A stretch of DNA of 64,000 bases from Pirellulales bacterium (lineage in GTDB: Bacteria > Planctomycetota > Planctomycetia > Pirellulales > DATAWG01), in the NCBI GenBank assembly GCA_036267355.1, contig DATAWG010000028.1, positions 55,483 through 119,482 of the forward strand, given 5' to 3'. Both the position numbers and the translations under genes were made by a program. Positions 11,791 through 20,763 of this stretch are shown here, in pieces. How positions within the stretch are numbered: the stretch's first letter is position 1; each line of letters begins with the position of its first letter. The notes below the pieces were generated by a model. The model saw only the letters and a program-made list of their open reading frames with translations. It was not told the DNA's origin and ran no database searches.

Positions 11791-14139
11791 TCAATACTTG
11801 CCGCAGGCAAGCGCCGCTTGGCCGAGGCAAATGCCGCCGTCGTTGACGGGAACGGCTTCGTTGGTGAGCACCCGCAAGCCTGACATGCTTGCGAGCTGCT
11901 CGAAAACCGAATCGAGCAAGAGTTCGTTTTGAAAAACGCCGCCGGAAAGGGCGACGGTGCGGATTTCGCCGCCGCCGGCTCGATGTCGCGAAATAATCTT
12001 GCCCACCTGCTCGACCACCGCCGCCGCGACGGCAGCATGAAAGGCGGAGGCGATTTCAGCAACCGCTCGGCCGGCGATTCGATCACGAACGATCGCTTGC
12101 AATAGTGGCCGATGATCGAGACCGGAAAATGGATAGCGGGGCTGAGGCGCCACGCGCGCGGCTTGATTTTCGAGCCAAATCGCCGCCTGGCCCTCGTAGG
12201 TCGCCTCGCGCAGGAATCCCAAGATCGCGGCGACCGCGTCGAACAATCGGCCCATCGAGCTGGAGCGAAAACATCGCACGCCACGCGCGACCATTTTCAC
12301 GGCATCCCAAAATCGCTTCGGCATCGGTTGCGGCAAACGGGCAAGCTCCGGCAACTTGGGCAGATCGGCCACGAATGCCGCCGCCGCTTGAGCGGGAAAT
12401 CGCGCCGCCGCATCGCCCCCCGGCATTTGCACCGGCCGCAACCACGCGACTCGCTCAAACCCATCGCGAACGCTGCCGACAAAGAATTCGCCTCCCCAAA
12501 TCGAACCGTCGCGTGCATAGCCGGTGCCGTCGAATGCCACGCCGACCGCGGGTTCATCCAACAATCCGTGCTCCGCCATGACGCTGGCCACATGGGCTTC
12601 GTGGTGCTGCACGCCGAATCGCCGCGCGGCCGGCAGCGCCGCAGCAACGCGCGTCGATGTGAACTGCGGATGCAGATCGTGGACGATGGTTACCCGTTCG
12701 ATCGCGATCCGGTACATCGCCAGCAGATCGCGGATCGTCTCTTCGAAAGCCGCGTCGGTTTCGGCATCGCCGAGGTCGCCGATATGCTGGCTCACCAACA
12801 CTTCGCCATCCACCACCAGCGCGATCGCGTTTTTCAAATCGCTTCCCACGGCGAGAATCGGTTCGCGGACCGGCAAGCGGCACACGACCGACGGCGAATA
12901 GCCGCGGCTGCGGCGAAACATGAACGGCCGTCCGCGGCGAACGGCGACGACCGAATCGTCGATCCGCCGCGCAATCGGACGCCCGCCGATCAAGAACGCA
13001 TCGGCAATGCCGACCAATCGATCGAGCGCGTCGGCATCGCGGTAGGCGATCGGTTCGCTCGAGCGATTGGCACTGGTCAGCACCATCGGGCTCGGAGCGC
13101 CGAACTTGATCAGCAGATGGTGCAGCGGCGCATACGGCAACATGACGCCGAGCGAAATATTGTCCGGCGCAACGCCATCCAGTTCTGCCCGCGCTCGGCC
13201 AACTACGATCGGTCGGGCCACGTCGCACAGCAATCGGCGGTGCTGGTCGGTCAGTTCGATGAGCGTTTCCGCCTGCTCAAGATCGGCTGCCATCAGGGCG
13301 AACGGCCGTTCCTTGCGAAATTTTCGCGATCGCAGTGATTCGACCGCCGACGGATTGCGTGCATCGCACGCCAGATGGTATCCGCCGATCCCTTTGACGG
13401 CCAAAATTTTTCCGCCGCGCAGCAATTCGGCCGCCCGTGCGATCGGTCCAAGATTTTCCTTGCCGCCCGAATTGGCGGTGGCTGAATCCTCAGCGGCTGA
13501 AGCATTTTCCAGCAGCCGATACGCAGGTCCGCATTGCTCGCAAGCCACCGGTTGCGCATGGTAGCGGCGGTCGAGCGGGCTCTCGTATTCCTCGCGGCAC
13601 TGCGTGCATAGCGGCCAATCGGCCATCGACGTGTTTGCTCGATCGTACGGCAGCCGGACGATGATCGAATATCGCGGGCCGCAATTCGTGCAATTGATAT
13701 AAGGATATTCGAACCGCCGGTCGGCCGGATCAGCGAGTTCTTTCGAGCAATCCGCGCAGATCGCCAAATCGGGGCTGATTCGTACCGTCGGCGCGTGTAC
13801 GGCATGGCTGTGGCGAATTTGAAAATCGGAAAGGCCCAACGGCGCCGTCGCGCGAACCTCGAACTGAGATACTCGAGCGGCAGGCGGCGGATGGCTCCTC
13901 ATGTGATCGACGAAGGCGGCCAAATTCGCGGCAGATCCGGCGGGAATCTCGGCATGGATTTCAACGCCCGCTTCGCCGTTGAGCACCCAACCGGCGACAC
14001 GGTGTGCCGTTGCGGCTCGGGCAACAGACGGGCGAAATCCGACGCCTTGCACGACGCCGCGAATCGAAATCCGCACCGCCGCAGCTTCGCCGTTCGCCGA
14101 GTTGTCGTCCATTTGCAGTGGCGGCTCTCTTGGAGACAT
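11791..14139 (-). CDS. hypF: HypF, carbamoyltransferase for NiFe-hydrogenase cyanide ligand synthesis
   Basis: Uses carbamoyl phosphate and ATP to start synthesis of the CN ligands of NiFe hydrogenases, passing the carbamoyl group to HypE. All domains are present: acylphosphatase (VQGVGFRPSVAR), two zinc-finger units (CADC...CTNC and CTQC...CEQC), the YrdC-like domain (KGIGGYHLACDARN), and the carbamoyltransferase domain with HHEAHVASVMAEHG and FDGTGYARDGSIWGGEFF. The 782-residue length is typical. ATG 14112 (MDDNSAN) is an alternative start. No hypA-E or hydrogenase structural gene is in the window, so its client lies elsewhere or has been lost. Confidence 0.95.
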   Translation of the reverse strand: MSPREPPLQMDDNSANGEAAAVRISIRGVVQGVGFRPSVARAATAHRVAGWVLNGEAGVEIHAEIPAGSAANLAAFVDHMRSHPPPAARVSQFEVRATAPLGLSDFQIRHSHAVHAPTVRISPDLAICADCSKELADPADRRFEYPYINCTNCGPRYSIIVRLPYDRANTSMADWPLCTQCREEYESPLDRRYHAQPVACEQCGPAYRLLENASAAEDSATANSGGKENLGPIARAAELLRGGKILAVKGIGGYHLACDARNPSAVESLRSRKFRKERPFALMAADLEQAETLIELTDQHRRLLCDVARPIVVGRARAELDGVAPDNISLGVMLPYAPLHHLLIKFGAPSPMVLTSANRSSEPIAYRDADALDRLVGIADAFLIGGRPIARRIDDSVVAVRRGRPFMFRRSRGYSPSVVCRLPVREPILAVGSDLKNAIALVVDGEVLVSQHIGDLGDAETDAAFEETIRDLLAMYRIAIERVTIVHDLHPQFTSTRVAAALPAARRFGVQHHEAHVASVMAEHGLLDEPAVGVAFDGTGYARDGSIWGGEFFVGSVRDGFERVAWLRPVQMPGGDAAARFPAQAAAAFVADLPKLPELARLPQPMPKRFWDAVKMVARGVRCFRSSSMGRLFDAVAAILGFLREATYEGQAAIWLENQAARVAPQPRYPFSGLDHRPLLQAIVRDRIAGRAVAEIASAFHAAVAAAVVEQVGKIISRHRAGGGEIRTVALSGGVFQNELLLDSVFEQLASMSGLRVLTNEAVPVNDGGICLGQAALACGKY

Positions 14140-14162
14140 TGTGGAATTCGCCCGCGCCCATT

Positions 14163-14288
14163 GTAGCAGGCACGCTCCGTGTGCCGTCCGCCACTTCTAC
14201 CGGCCAGCGACTGCAACCGGTTTTTCAACGCCCATCGAGATCAAACGCGTGTCGTCGCGCCGACGGCACAGGGAGCGTGCCTGCTACG
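14163..14288. repeat. inverted pair of family A palindromes
   Basis: A plus-oriented copy at 14163-14191 (GTAGCAGGCACGCTCC...) and a minus-oriented copy at 14261-14288 face each other across about 70 bases, between hypF and the SIS gene. The pair can fold into one long stem with two small hairpins. It lies in the untranslated space, so it may be a processing or stability structure of the hypF transcript. Confidence 0.75.
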
Positions 14289-14338
14289 TTGGTTGCATGG
14301 TCGCAGCACTCTGCCGTTCCGTGCCTGGGCGTAAAACG

Positions 14339-15517
14339 TCAATCGCCCTTAAGCCGGCCGAGCGCGAGCCGCAGGGTGTGATACATCGCCGCCTGCACCT
14401 CTTGCAGCCGGGGAATATAGTCCGATGGGACAGTGAACGCATGATCGGCCAGATGGTCGCGAAGAATATCGCCGCCCTGCGAGCCGAGCAGCGCGAGCGT
14501 CAGCATGCCGCGCTTTCTTGCCTCGACCAATGCGGCGATCACATTCTTTGATTTCCCGCTGGTCGAAATTCCGAAAGCGATGTCTTGCGGCCGGCCACCG
14601 GCGATCATCTGCCGCATGAAAACCAGTTCCACGCCGACGTCGTTGGCGATCGCGCTGATATTCGCCGGCTCCATCGACAGCGACACGGCCGGTAGCGGCG
14701 CGATGCCTGCCGGCGGGACAACGCAGTCGAGCACGAAATCGTTTGCATCGGTTGCCGAGCCGCCGTTGCCGAAGGCCAGAATCGTACCGCCGCGAATCAA
14801 TCGCTCATGAATCGCGAGCGCGGCCGCGGCGAGTGGTTCCGATTGTTCTGCAGCCACTAGGCTTCGCAGCCGTTCATCGTCAGCCGCTTTATGTTGTATG
14901 GAAAGGGCCACTTCGCTCAGCGTATCAGCCGGCGGCTTTTCTCCTTCGCCCAAGAAGGGATACAGGAATGCCGACGCCCCGACATCGTGGCCGATGGTTT
15001 GCTGCTCGAGGAAAACATGCACCGTCTCCCACAGCGTGTGGTACATCAGCTCCGTAAGCTCTTGATGAATGAACGGATCGCTGGAAGCCGCGGGCAGATC
15101 GTGCGCGCCCAGCCGTCCCGGCCACTCGCAAACGAGCGCTCCGCGCCGCCGGCAAACGTCGAGCCAACCGTGAACTCGTGCATTGCCTTCGGGCGGACCG
15201 AAGCCCATCACGATGTCGTCGGGCCGAAGAATGGCCGCCAGCCATTCCTCCGGGGCCGCGGAGAGATCGAGCGCCGCCAGGGCCCGCTTGCCGACAATCA
15301 CCGGATGCACGAACTCGACCGACACATGTTGGGCATCGGTGAGATAGGGCCCGACGCCAAAGGCGAGCAACCGGCCGCCGCGCAAGAACCGCTCGGCCAT
15401 TTCCTTGCACACCGCTGCCAGTGCATCGCAATGCCGCGGAATATATTCGGCCGAAACGAGGTTCCGCGCCAGCAACTGGGCGCGGATAAATTGAACGAGA
15501 TCGGCGTGCGAGACCAT
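14339..15517 (-). CDS. tandem SIS-domain protein, sedoheptulose-7-phosphate isomerase-like
   Basis: A 392-residue protein with two SIS (sugar isomerase) halves. The C-terminal half (about 200-390) resembles GmhA: FGNGGSATDANDF, GISTSGKSKNVIAAL, and IPRLQEVQAAMYHTL, where the Gln and His correspond to GmhA active-site positions. The N-terminal half (about 1-195) has a degenerate version (LLAFGVGPYLTDAQHVSVEFVHP) that has lost the GNGGS loop. Usual GmhA proteins are single-domain, near 190 residues. I am fairly sure of the fold and not sure of the substrate. It lies between the sigma-54 regulator gene and hypF, on the same strand. Confidence 0.8.
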   Translation of the reverse strand: MVSHADLVQFIRAQLLARNLVSAEYIPRHCDALAAVCKEMAERFLRGGRLLAFGVGPYLTDAQHVSVEFVHPVIVGKRALAALDLSAAPEEWLAAILRPDDIVMGFGPPEGNARVHGWLDVCRRRGALVCEWPGRLGAHDLPAASSDPFIHQELTELMYHTLWETVHVFLEQQTIGHDVGASAFLYPFLGEGEKPPADTLSEVALSIQHKAADDERLRSLVAAEQSEPLAAAALAIHERLIRGGTILAFGNGGSATDANDFVLDCVVPPAGIAPLPAVSLSMEPANISAIANDVGVELVFMRQMIAGGRPQDIAFGISTSGKSKNVIAALVEARKRGMLTLALLGSQGGDILRDHLADHAFTVPSDYIPRLQEVQAAMYHTLRLALGRLKGD

Positions 15518-15633
15518 ATGGCCATCTTGCCAGCGGCGTGGCCGAATCGCAATAGACGGCTCGGCGCCGGCCGTCCGTGAGCTGCCCGAAGTAGTCGCGA
15601 GATGGAGCGATCGCTGAGAATCGCGGGCGAACT

Positions 15634-16668
15634 CTAATTACTGCCGGAATTCGCCGAGCCGCCTGTCCCAAGATTTTTCGCGTCGGCCGATTCAGTCGAC
15701 GAAGGTGGTTGCGAGAGCAACCGCGTCAGCGTGTTGGGATGAACGCCGAGCAGTTTTGCAGCCCGGCCTTTGTGCCCTCGAGTCACTTCCAAGGCCTGCC
15801 GCACTGCTTCATCGCGCAAGCGGCCGAGATTGAAAAATGGCAGGCACGATGGAATGCGATTCACTCGGTCGATATTCGGCAGGCTCGGCGCTGCATCGAG
15901 CACATACGATTGCTCGATGACGTGCGACAATTGGCGCACGTTGCCCGGCCAATCGAATTCGCAAAAATCGCGCAGCGTGTCGGCATCGGGTCGCCAGACG
16001 GGGCGCTGATACTTTGCGGCGAATCGCATGGCGAAAAACTCGATCAATTCCGGAATGTCTTCCACGCGTTCGCGCAACGGCGGCACGCGCAGCTCGACCA
16101 TGTTCAGGCGATAGAACAAATCTTCGCGGAATCGACCCGCGGCAACCTCTTTTTCCAAATCGCGATTCGTGGCGGCGAGCACTTGCACTCGGATCGGCAC
16201 TGGATGGGCGGCCCCGACCGGGGTGACTTCAGACTGCTGCAAGACGCGAAGCAGTTTCGGTTGCAACTCGGCTGGCATTTCCCCGATTTCATCCAGGAAG
16301 GCAACGCCCTCTTCCGCCGCACGAAACACGCCCAGCGAACTGCCGAGTGCGCCGGTGAATGCGCCCTTTTCATGGCCGAAGAGTTGGCTTTCCGCCAACG
16401 TTGAGGTCAGGGCGGCGCAATTGACGGGGATGAAGGGCTTCGTGGCCCGCGGCCCTGCGCGGTGCAACGCGCGCGCCCAGACTTCCTTGCCGGTGCCGGT
16501 TTCGCCGGAGATGAGAACGGTGCATTCGACTTCGGCCGCTCGTTCGACGTGCTGCGCCACTTGGCGCATGCCGAGACTGCGTCCAATGACCCACTCCTGG
16601 CCGAATGAGTCGGCCGTGTCAAGAAGTCGCGAAGAAAGACCGCTGGCTTGCTCAGATGGTATACGCAT
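15634..16668 (-). CDS. sigma-54-dependent transcriptional activator without receiver domain
   Basis: A 344-residue enhancer-binding protein. The AAA+ domain (about 28-255) has Walker A GETGTGKE (55-62), the sigma-54 contact loop GAFTGA (102-107), Walker B FLDEIGE (124-130), and arginine-finger region [11 protein letters not shown] Fis-type helix-turn-helix is at the C-terminus ([21 protein letters not shown], about 300-320). There is no receiver, PAS or GAF sensory domain; the first 25 residues are too short to be one. So activity may be controlled by expression or a partner protein. It is the first gene of the block with the SIS protein and hypF and could regulate them; I found no clear GG-N10-GC promoter nearby. 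Confidence 0.92.
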   Translation of the reverse strand: MRIPSEQASGLSSRLLDTADSFGQEWVIGRSLGMRQVAQHVERAAEVECTVLISGETGTGKEVWARALHRAGPRATKPFIPVNCAALTSTLAESQLFGHEKGAFTGALGSSLGVFRAAEEGVAFLDEIGEMPAELQPKLLRVLQQSEVTPVGAAHPVPIRVQVLAATNRDLEKEVAAGRFREDLFYRLNMVELRVPPLRERVEDIPELIEFFAMRFAAKYQRPVWRPDADTLRDFCEFDWPGNVRQLSHVIEQSYVLDAAPSLPNIDRVNRIPSCLPFFNLGRLRDEAVRQALEVTRGHKGRAAKLLGVHPNTLTRLLSQPPSSTESADAKNLGTGGSANSGSN

Positions 16669-17087
16669 AAATCGTTTTGGCCCACGACGTTAACGAAAGC
16701 CGCCGGAGCCGCTAGGGAGCGTTTGCCGAAGACCGTGGCTTGCTCCCGGAACTAAATCATTAGCTGTTGATCCTAGCTGCAAAAATGGCTTCGCACGCCC
16801 TGCGAACCCCCCGCTTCAAGGCAATTCTCTCCGCCTATTCCCAACTTCAACTACGGAGTTCCATTATATGTACGACTCGCAGGGTTGCAATGAATTTGTT
16901 GGTTAAAGTTTGCCAATGGGGGAATAATTTCTTACCGCGAGAGGGGGGCGAGCGAGCGGAACGACGCTTTCGGACCGGGATCGCGACACAGTGGAAACCG
17001 TTTGATGGCAGGCGAGGCGACCGGTCGCGAGCCGCAGCCTGCCCTCTCTTGTCGCCCCTACGGATCGAGATTTTCCAATTCAGAAAC
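16669..17087. other. intergenic region with a strong hairpin
   Basis: About 420 bases, no supported gene. Positions 17007-17043 form an inverted repeat (GGCAGGCGAGGCGACC / GGTCGCGAGCCGCAGCCTGCC with mismatches) directly downstream of the methyltransferase gene on the minus strand, a possible terminator without a T-run. The promoter of the sigma-54 activator should lie near 16680-16780. Confidence 0.45.
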
Positions 17088-17864
17088 TCATTTCGGCGGC
17101 GATATTGTTTCGGGTTGCTTTGCGTCGGAAACAAAGAAAAACAAGTGCTGCCAGGGGAGTTTTTCGAAGTCTTCAACCAACTTAAACCCGTTCGATGGAA
17201 GCTCTTTGAGCACCTGCTCCTTGCTCATCTTGTGCAGCGGCTTAATGGGCACATTTCGGTCTTCGGCCCGAAACTCGGCCAACACCAGCTTTCCCCCCGG
17301 TTTCAAGCTTTTCCGCATCGCGGCGAGCATTTCCTCGGGGTTCGAGAACTCGTGATATACGTCGACGCAAAGAATCATGTCGACGCCCGCCGGCGGCAGC
17401 TTCGGGTCCACGGTCGAGCCGAGAATAAGCTCGATATTGTCGAGCTTCGCATTCTTGGCGCGTTCTTTGAGCAGGTGGAGCATTTCGGGCTGGATGTCGA
17501 CGGCGAGCACTTTTCCGGTCGGGCCGACGATCTTGGCAAGCCTGAGCGTATAAAACCCATTGCCGCAGCCCATATCGCAAACTACTTGGCCGGGCTTGAG
17601 GTTGAGCGCTTTGAGCATGGTTTTGCAATCTTCTTCCCGTTCGCGCGACTCGCGAGTGAGCCAGGGCGCGCCGAGATAGTGCATCGTTTGGGCAATTTCC
17701 CGCCCTTTGTAGAACTTCAACGGCGGCGGAATTTTTTGGTCGGCCTGCGCCGCCTGCTGCGCCCATGCCGCGCCCGGCGCACTGCCAATCGCCACCGCGA
17801 CAAGCAGCGCAGTCGCACATGCAGCCAAGCTCCACGCACCACCAGCGGACGGATTTCTGGTCAT
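17088..17864 (-). CDS. exported class I SAM-dependent methyltransferase
   Basis: A 258-residue protein from the ATG at 17864 that opens with a signal peptide (hydrophobic 14-28, cleavage near AWA/QQ). The rest is a Rossmann methyltransferase: motif I VCDMGCGNGFYTLRLA (residues about 95-110), motif II VLAVDIQPEML, motif IV VDMILCVDVYHEF, and KPGGKLVLAEF. The predicted export is unusual because S-adenosylmethionine is cytoplasmic. Substrate unknown. Divergently transcribed from xylB. Confidence 0.8.
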   Translation of the reverse strand: MTRNPSAGGAWSLAACATALLVAVAIGSAPGAAWAQQAAQADQKIPPPLKFYKGREIAQTMHYLGAPWLTRESREREEDCKTMLKALNLKPGQVVCDMGCGNGFYTLRLAKIVGPTGKVLAVDIQPEMLHLLKERAKNAKLDNIELILGSTVDPKLPPAGVDMILCVDVYHEFSNPEEMLAAMRKSLKPGGKLVLAEFRAEDRNVPIKPLHKMSKEQVLKELPSNGFKLVEDFEKLPWQHLFFFVSDAKQPETISPPK

Positions 17865-17987
17865 CGGACGAACTCTCGGTTTTGCCTGCGGAATCGCCGC
17901 ATCTTCGCCCCGCGTTATTCTACCAACCCGCCGCCCGTCGCACACTCACTCGCCCCTCGCCCCTCGCCCCTCCACCCTTCCCCCTGC

Positions 17988-17993
17988 TACAAT
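17988..17993 (+). promoter_or_regulatory. possible -10 element upstream of xylB
   Basis: TACAAT about 48 bases before the xylB start, just after a run of CGCCCCT repeats (17950-17980). No convincing -35 box is found, so this is weak. Confidence 0.25.
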
Positions 17994-18040
17994 CCTGCCC
18001 ATCGGATCCACAACCATTTTCAGGCGGAGACCATTGGGCA

Positions 18041-19573
18041 ATGAGCGCTTTTTTGGGCATCGATATCGGCACCTCGGGCACAAAGGCGTTGGCCATCGAT
18101 CCCAAAGGAAAAATCCTGGCCGAGGCGACCCAATCGTATCCGGCCTATCATCCCAAGCCGCTTTGGAGCGAGCAAGATCCTGAAGATTGGTGGCAGGCCA
18201 CGGTGGCTACAGTTCGCTCGGTCGTGCAAAGGGCGAAGCTCAAACCAGCCGATGTGAAATCGATCGGCCTCTCGGGCCAGATGCACGGCTCGGTGTTTCT
18301 CGACAAGCAGAATCGCGTCGTGCGCCGAGCGCTGCTTTGGAACGATCAGCGAACGGCGGCCGAATGCGGCGAAATCGAGCGCCGCGCCGGCGGCCGGCGG
18401 CAGTTGATCAAAATGGTTGCCAATCCGGCGTTGCCCGGCTTCACCGCTCCCAAAATCCTCTGGTTGCGAAACCACGAACCGCGGAATTTCGATCGCACGA
18501 CCAAGATCCTGCTCCCGAAAGATGATATTCGTCGTCGGCTGACCGGTGAATTCGCCACCGAAGTGAGCGATGCCAGCGGAATGCTGCTGTTCGACGTTGC
18601 AAAGCGAACCTGGTCGAAGCCGCTGTTGTCGAAGCTTGAATTGGATATCGATCTGTTCGGCCGCTGCTACGAATCGGAAGATGTCACCGGTCAGTTGAGC
18701 CGTGCCGCGGCAGAAGAACTTGGCCTGACGGCGGAGTGCCTCGTGGTGGGCGGGGCCGGCGATTGCGCTGCCGGAGCGATCGGCAACGGCATCGTCAACA
18801 GCGGCACGCTTTCCACGTCGATCGGCACCTCGGGCGTCATGTTTGTGCATAGCGACCAGCCGCAGATCGATCCCGAAGGCCGGCTGCACACGTTTTGCCA
18901 CGCCGTTCGCGGCCGGTGGCATATGATGGGCGTAATCCTCGCGGCCGGCGGGGCGTTGCAGTGGTTTCGCAACCGGCTTTGCCAAGCCGAGGCCGAAGCG
19001 GCCAAGAAAGCCGGTGTCGATGTCTACGACGTTCTGGCGGAGGAGGCGGCCACGACGGAACCGGGATGCCAGGGTTTGTTTTTCTTGCCGTATCTCTCCG
19101 GCGAGCGCACGCCGCATGCCAATCCCGATGCCCGCGGCTGCTTCATCGGCCTTACGCTGGCCCACGGCCGAGGCCACATCGTGCGCGCGATCCTGGAGGG
19201 AGTCACGTACGCCCTGCGCGATAGCCTGGCGATCATTCGCGCGTTGGGCGTGCCGGTGCGGCAAATTCGCGCCAGCGGCGGCGGATCGCGAAGCGCGCTG
19301 TGGAAGCAGATTCAGGCCAACGTTTTCGGTCAGAAGGTGGTCACACTCAATGCCGAAGAAGGGGCCGCCTACGGAGTCGCGTTGCTGGCGGCAGTTGGAG
19401 CCGGGGCGTTCAAAAATATTCAAGAGGCATGCGCCGCGACGATCCGTGTCGTCGATCAAACCCCTACCCAACGCCGTGCCGTGGCGTATTATGATCGTGG
19501 ATTTGCCGAATATCAGCAACTCTACCGTTCGCTGGAGAACGATTTCCATCGAATCGCGGAGCTCGAAAAGTAG
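18041..19573 (+). CDS. xylB: xylulokinase (FGGY carbohydrate kinase)
   Basis: Phosphorylates D-xylulose to xylulose 5-phosphate. The 510-residue protein starts at the ATG at 18041 (MSAFLGIDIGTSGTKALAID, the phosphate-1 motif), with an AGGCGGAG site upstream. Other FGGY motifs: SIGLSGQMHGSVFLD, ALLWNDQRTAAEC, GGAGDCAAGAIGNG with the likely catalytic Asp, STSIGTSGVMFVH, and ASGGGSRSALWKQIQANVFGQKV. The MHG sequence favours xylulose over glycerol. No xylose isomerase (xylA) gene is nearby, so the pathway is not complete here. Followed by an OCD-like gene after 57 bases. Confidence 0.92.
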   Translation: MSAFLGIDIGTSGTKALAIDPKGKILAEATQSYPAYHPKPLWSEQDPEDWWQATVATVRSVVQRAKLKPADVKSIGLSGQMHGSVFLDKQNRVVRRALLWNDQRTAAECGEIERRAGGRRQLIKMVANPALPGFTAPKILWLRNHEPRNFDRTTKILLPKDDIRRRLTGEFATEVSDASGMLLFDVAKRTWSKPLLSKLELDIDLFGRCYESEDVTGQLSRAAAEELGLTAECLVVGGAGDCAAGAIGNGIVNSGTLSTSIGTSGVMFVHSDQPQIDPEGRLHTFCHAVRGRWHMMGVILAAGGALQWFRNRLCQAEAEAAKKAGVDVYDVLAEEAATTEPGCQGLFFLPYLSGERTPHANPDARGCFIGLTLAHGRGHIVRAILEGVTYALRDSLAIIRALGVPVRQIRASGGGSRSALWKQIQANVFGQKVVTLNAEEGAAYGVALLAAVGAGAFKNIQEACAATIRVVDQTPTQRRAVAYYDRGFAEYQQLYRSLENDFHRIAELEK

Positions 19574-19630
19574 CTGTGGCTCGACCTCTCACGCCATGTT
19601 TGATCTCGCATTGCTTTCGGAGCGATCGCC

Positions 19631-20614
19631 ATGCCGCCGTTGTATCTGAGCGAATCGGATGTGAAGAAGTTGCTCGATATGCGCACGGCAATCGAAGTGG
19701 TGGAAGAAGCGTTTCGCCAATGGGCCGACCACAAGGTGTGCAACGTGCCGCGAACCCGCGCCAAGGGCGCCGGCATCGTGGTTCACACGATGAGCGCCGC
19801 CGCCGACTATCTCGGCCTGGCCGGTTGGAAATGCTATGCCACGACCCGGGCGAACGCGGATTTTCATGTCGGCCTCTACGATAGCCGCACCGGAATGCTC
19901 GTGGCCCTGATCGCCGCCGAATTTCTCGGTCGGCTCCGCACCGGCGCGACCACCGCAGTGGCGGTCGAATGGATGGCCGATGTGGCGGCGCATGAGGTCG
20001 GCGTCTTTGGCGCCGGCCGGCAAGCGCGCACGCAGCTCGAAGCGATCCGCCTTGCCCGGCCGATCAAGCAAGCATTTGTATACAGCCGGGATGAAACGCG
20101 GCGAAAGACATTTGCCGTCGAGATGAGCCGCTCGCTGGGGATCGACGTCGTGCCGGTGGATCGCCCGCACGAAGCGGCCGAAGAACTGCCGATCGTCGTC
20201 ACCGCCACGACGAGCTCGGTGCCGCTGTTCGACGGCAAATGCCTTGCCGAGGGAACGATGGTTGCCGCGATCGGATCGAATTGGCTGAACCGCGCCGAGA
20301 TCGACGTGAACGTCGTCCGCCGCGCCGACAACATCGTGTGCGACAGCGTCGAGGCATGCCGCAACGAGGCCGGCGATTTCGTCGATGCCATTGAAAAGGG
20401 CGTTTTCGATTGGTCGCGAGCCGTCGAATTGGCCGACGTCGTCGCCGGGCAAGCCGTCGGCCGCAGCAGCCGATCCAGTGTCACGCTGTTCAAATCGGTC
20501 GGCTTGGCAATCGAAGACATCGCCCTTGCCGGCAAGCTCGTCGATCTTGCCCGTGCCCAAGGCGTCGGTACAGAACTCGGTGTCGCCGAATCCGAGGCCG
20601 CCGGCGGCGAATAA
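19631..20614 (+). CDS. ornithine cyclodeaminase / mu-crystallin family protein
   Basis: A 327-residue NAD(P)-binding protein of the OCD/mu-crystallin family. Signatures: LYLSESDVKKLLDM at the N-terminus, the GVFGAGRQARTQLEAI dinucleotide-binding loop (around residue 120), ATTSSVPLF, and ELADVVAGQAVGRSSRSSVTLFKSVGLAIED at the C-terminus. Members convert ornithine to proline, reduce cyclic imines or make alanine from pyruvate; sequence alone does not tell which. Plus-strand neighbour of xylB and cimA. Confidence 0.85.
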   Translation: MPPLYLSESDVKKLLDMRTAIEVVEEAFRQWADHKVCNVPRTRAKGAGIVVHTMSAAADYLGLAGWKCYATTRANADFHVGLYDSRTGMLVALIAAEFLGRLRTGATTAVAVEWMADVAAHEVGVFGAGRQARTQLEAIRLARPIKQAFVYSRDETRRKTFAVEMSRSLGIDVVPVDRPHEAAEELPIVVTATTSSVPLFDGKCLAEGTMVAAIGSNWLNRAEIDVNVVRRADNIVCDSVEACRNEAGDFVDAIEKGVFDWSRAVELADVVAGQAVGRSSRSSVTLFKSVGLAIEDIALAGKLVDLARAQGVGTELGVAESEAAGGE

Positions 20615-20643
20615 ACCAAACGAAACCGCGGCAACTTGCCCGA

Positions 20644-20710
20644 CGCGCGAAACCGCAAGCGAGCCGCAATCCCCCGCTTAGTAATGAAGCTCGCTTGCGG
20701 TTTCGCGCGT
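20644..20710. repeat. palindromic repeat, family C, copy 2
   Basis: Arms GCGCGAAACCGCAAGCGAGC and its complement around a loop of about 25 bases, immediately upstream of cimA. Nearly perfect 20-bp stem. A third copy lies just after cimA. Confidence 0.85.
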
Positions 20711-20763
20711 CCGCCGCCGTATTCCTCACCACCACCCTCACCACCACCCTCACCCTTCCCCGC

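Noticed and set aside
18020-19549. 509-residue open frame on the minus strand opposite xylB
   Set aside because: Antisense shadow of xylB without known motifs.
20410-20763. N-terminal extension of cimA
   Set aside because: Would translate a family C palindrome and overlap the OCD-like gene; ATG 20764 matches the family start.
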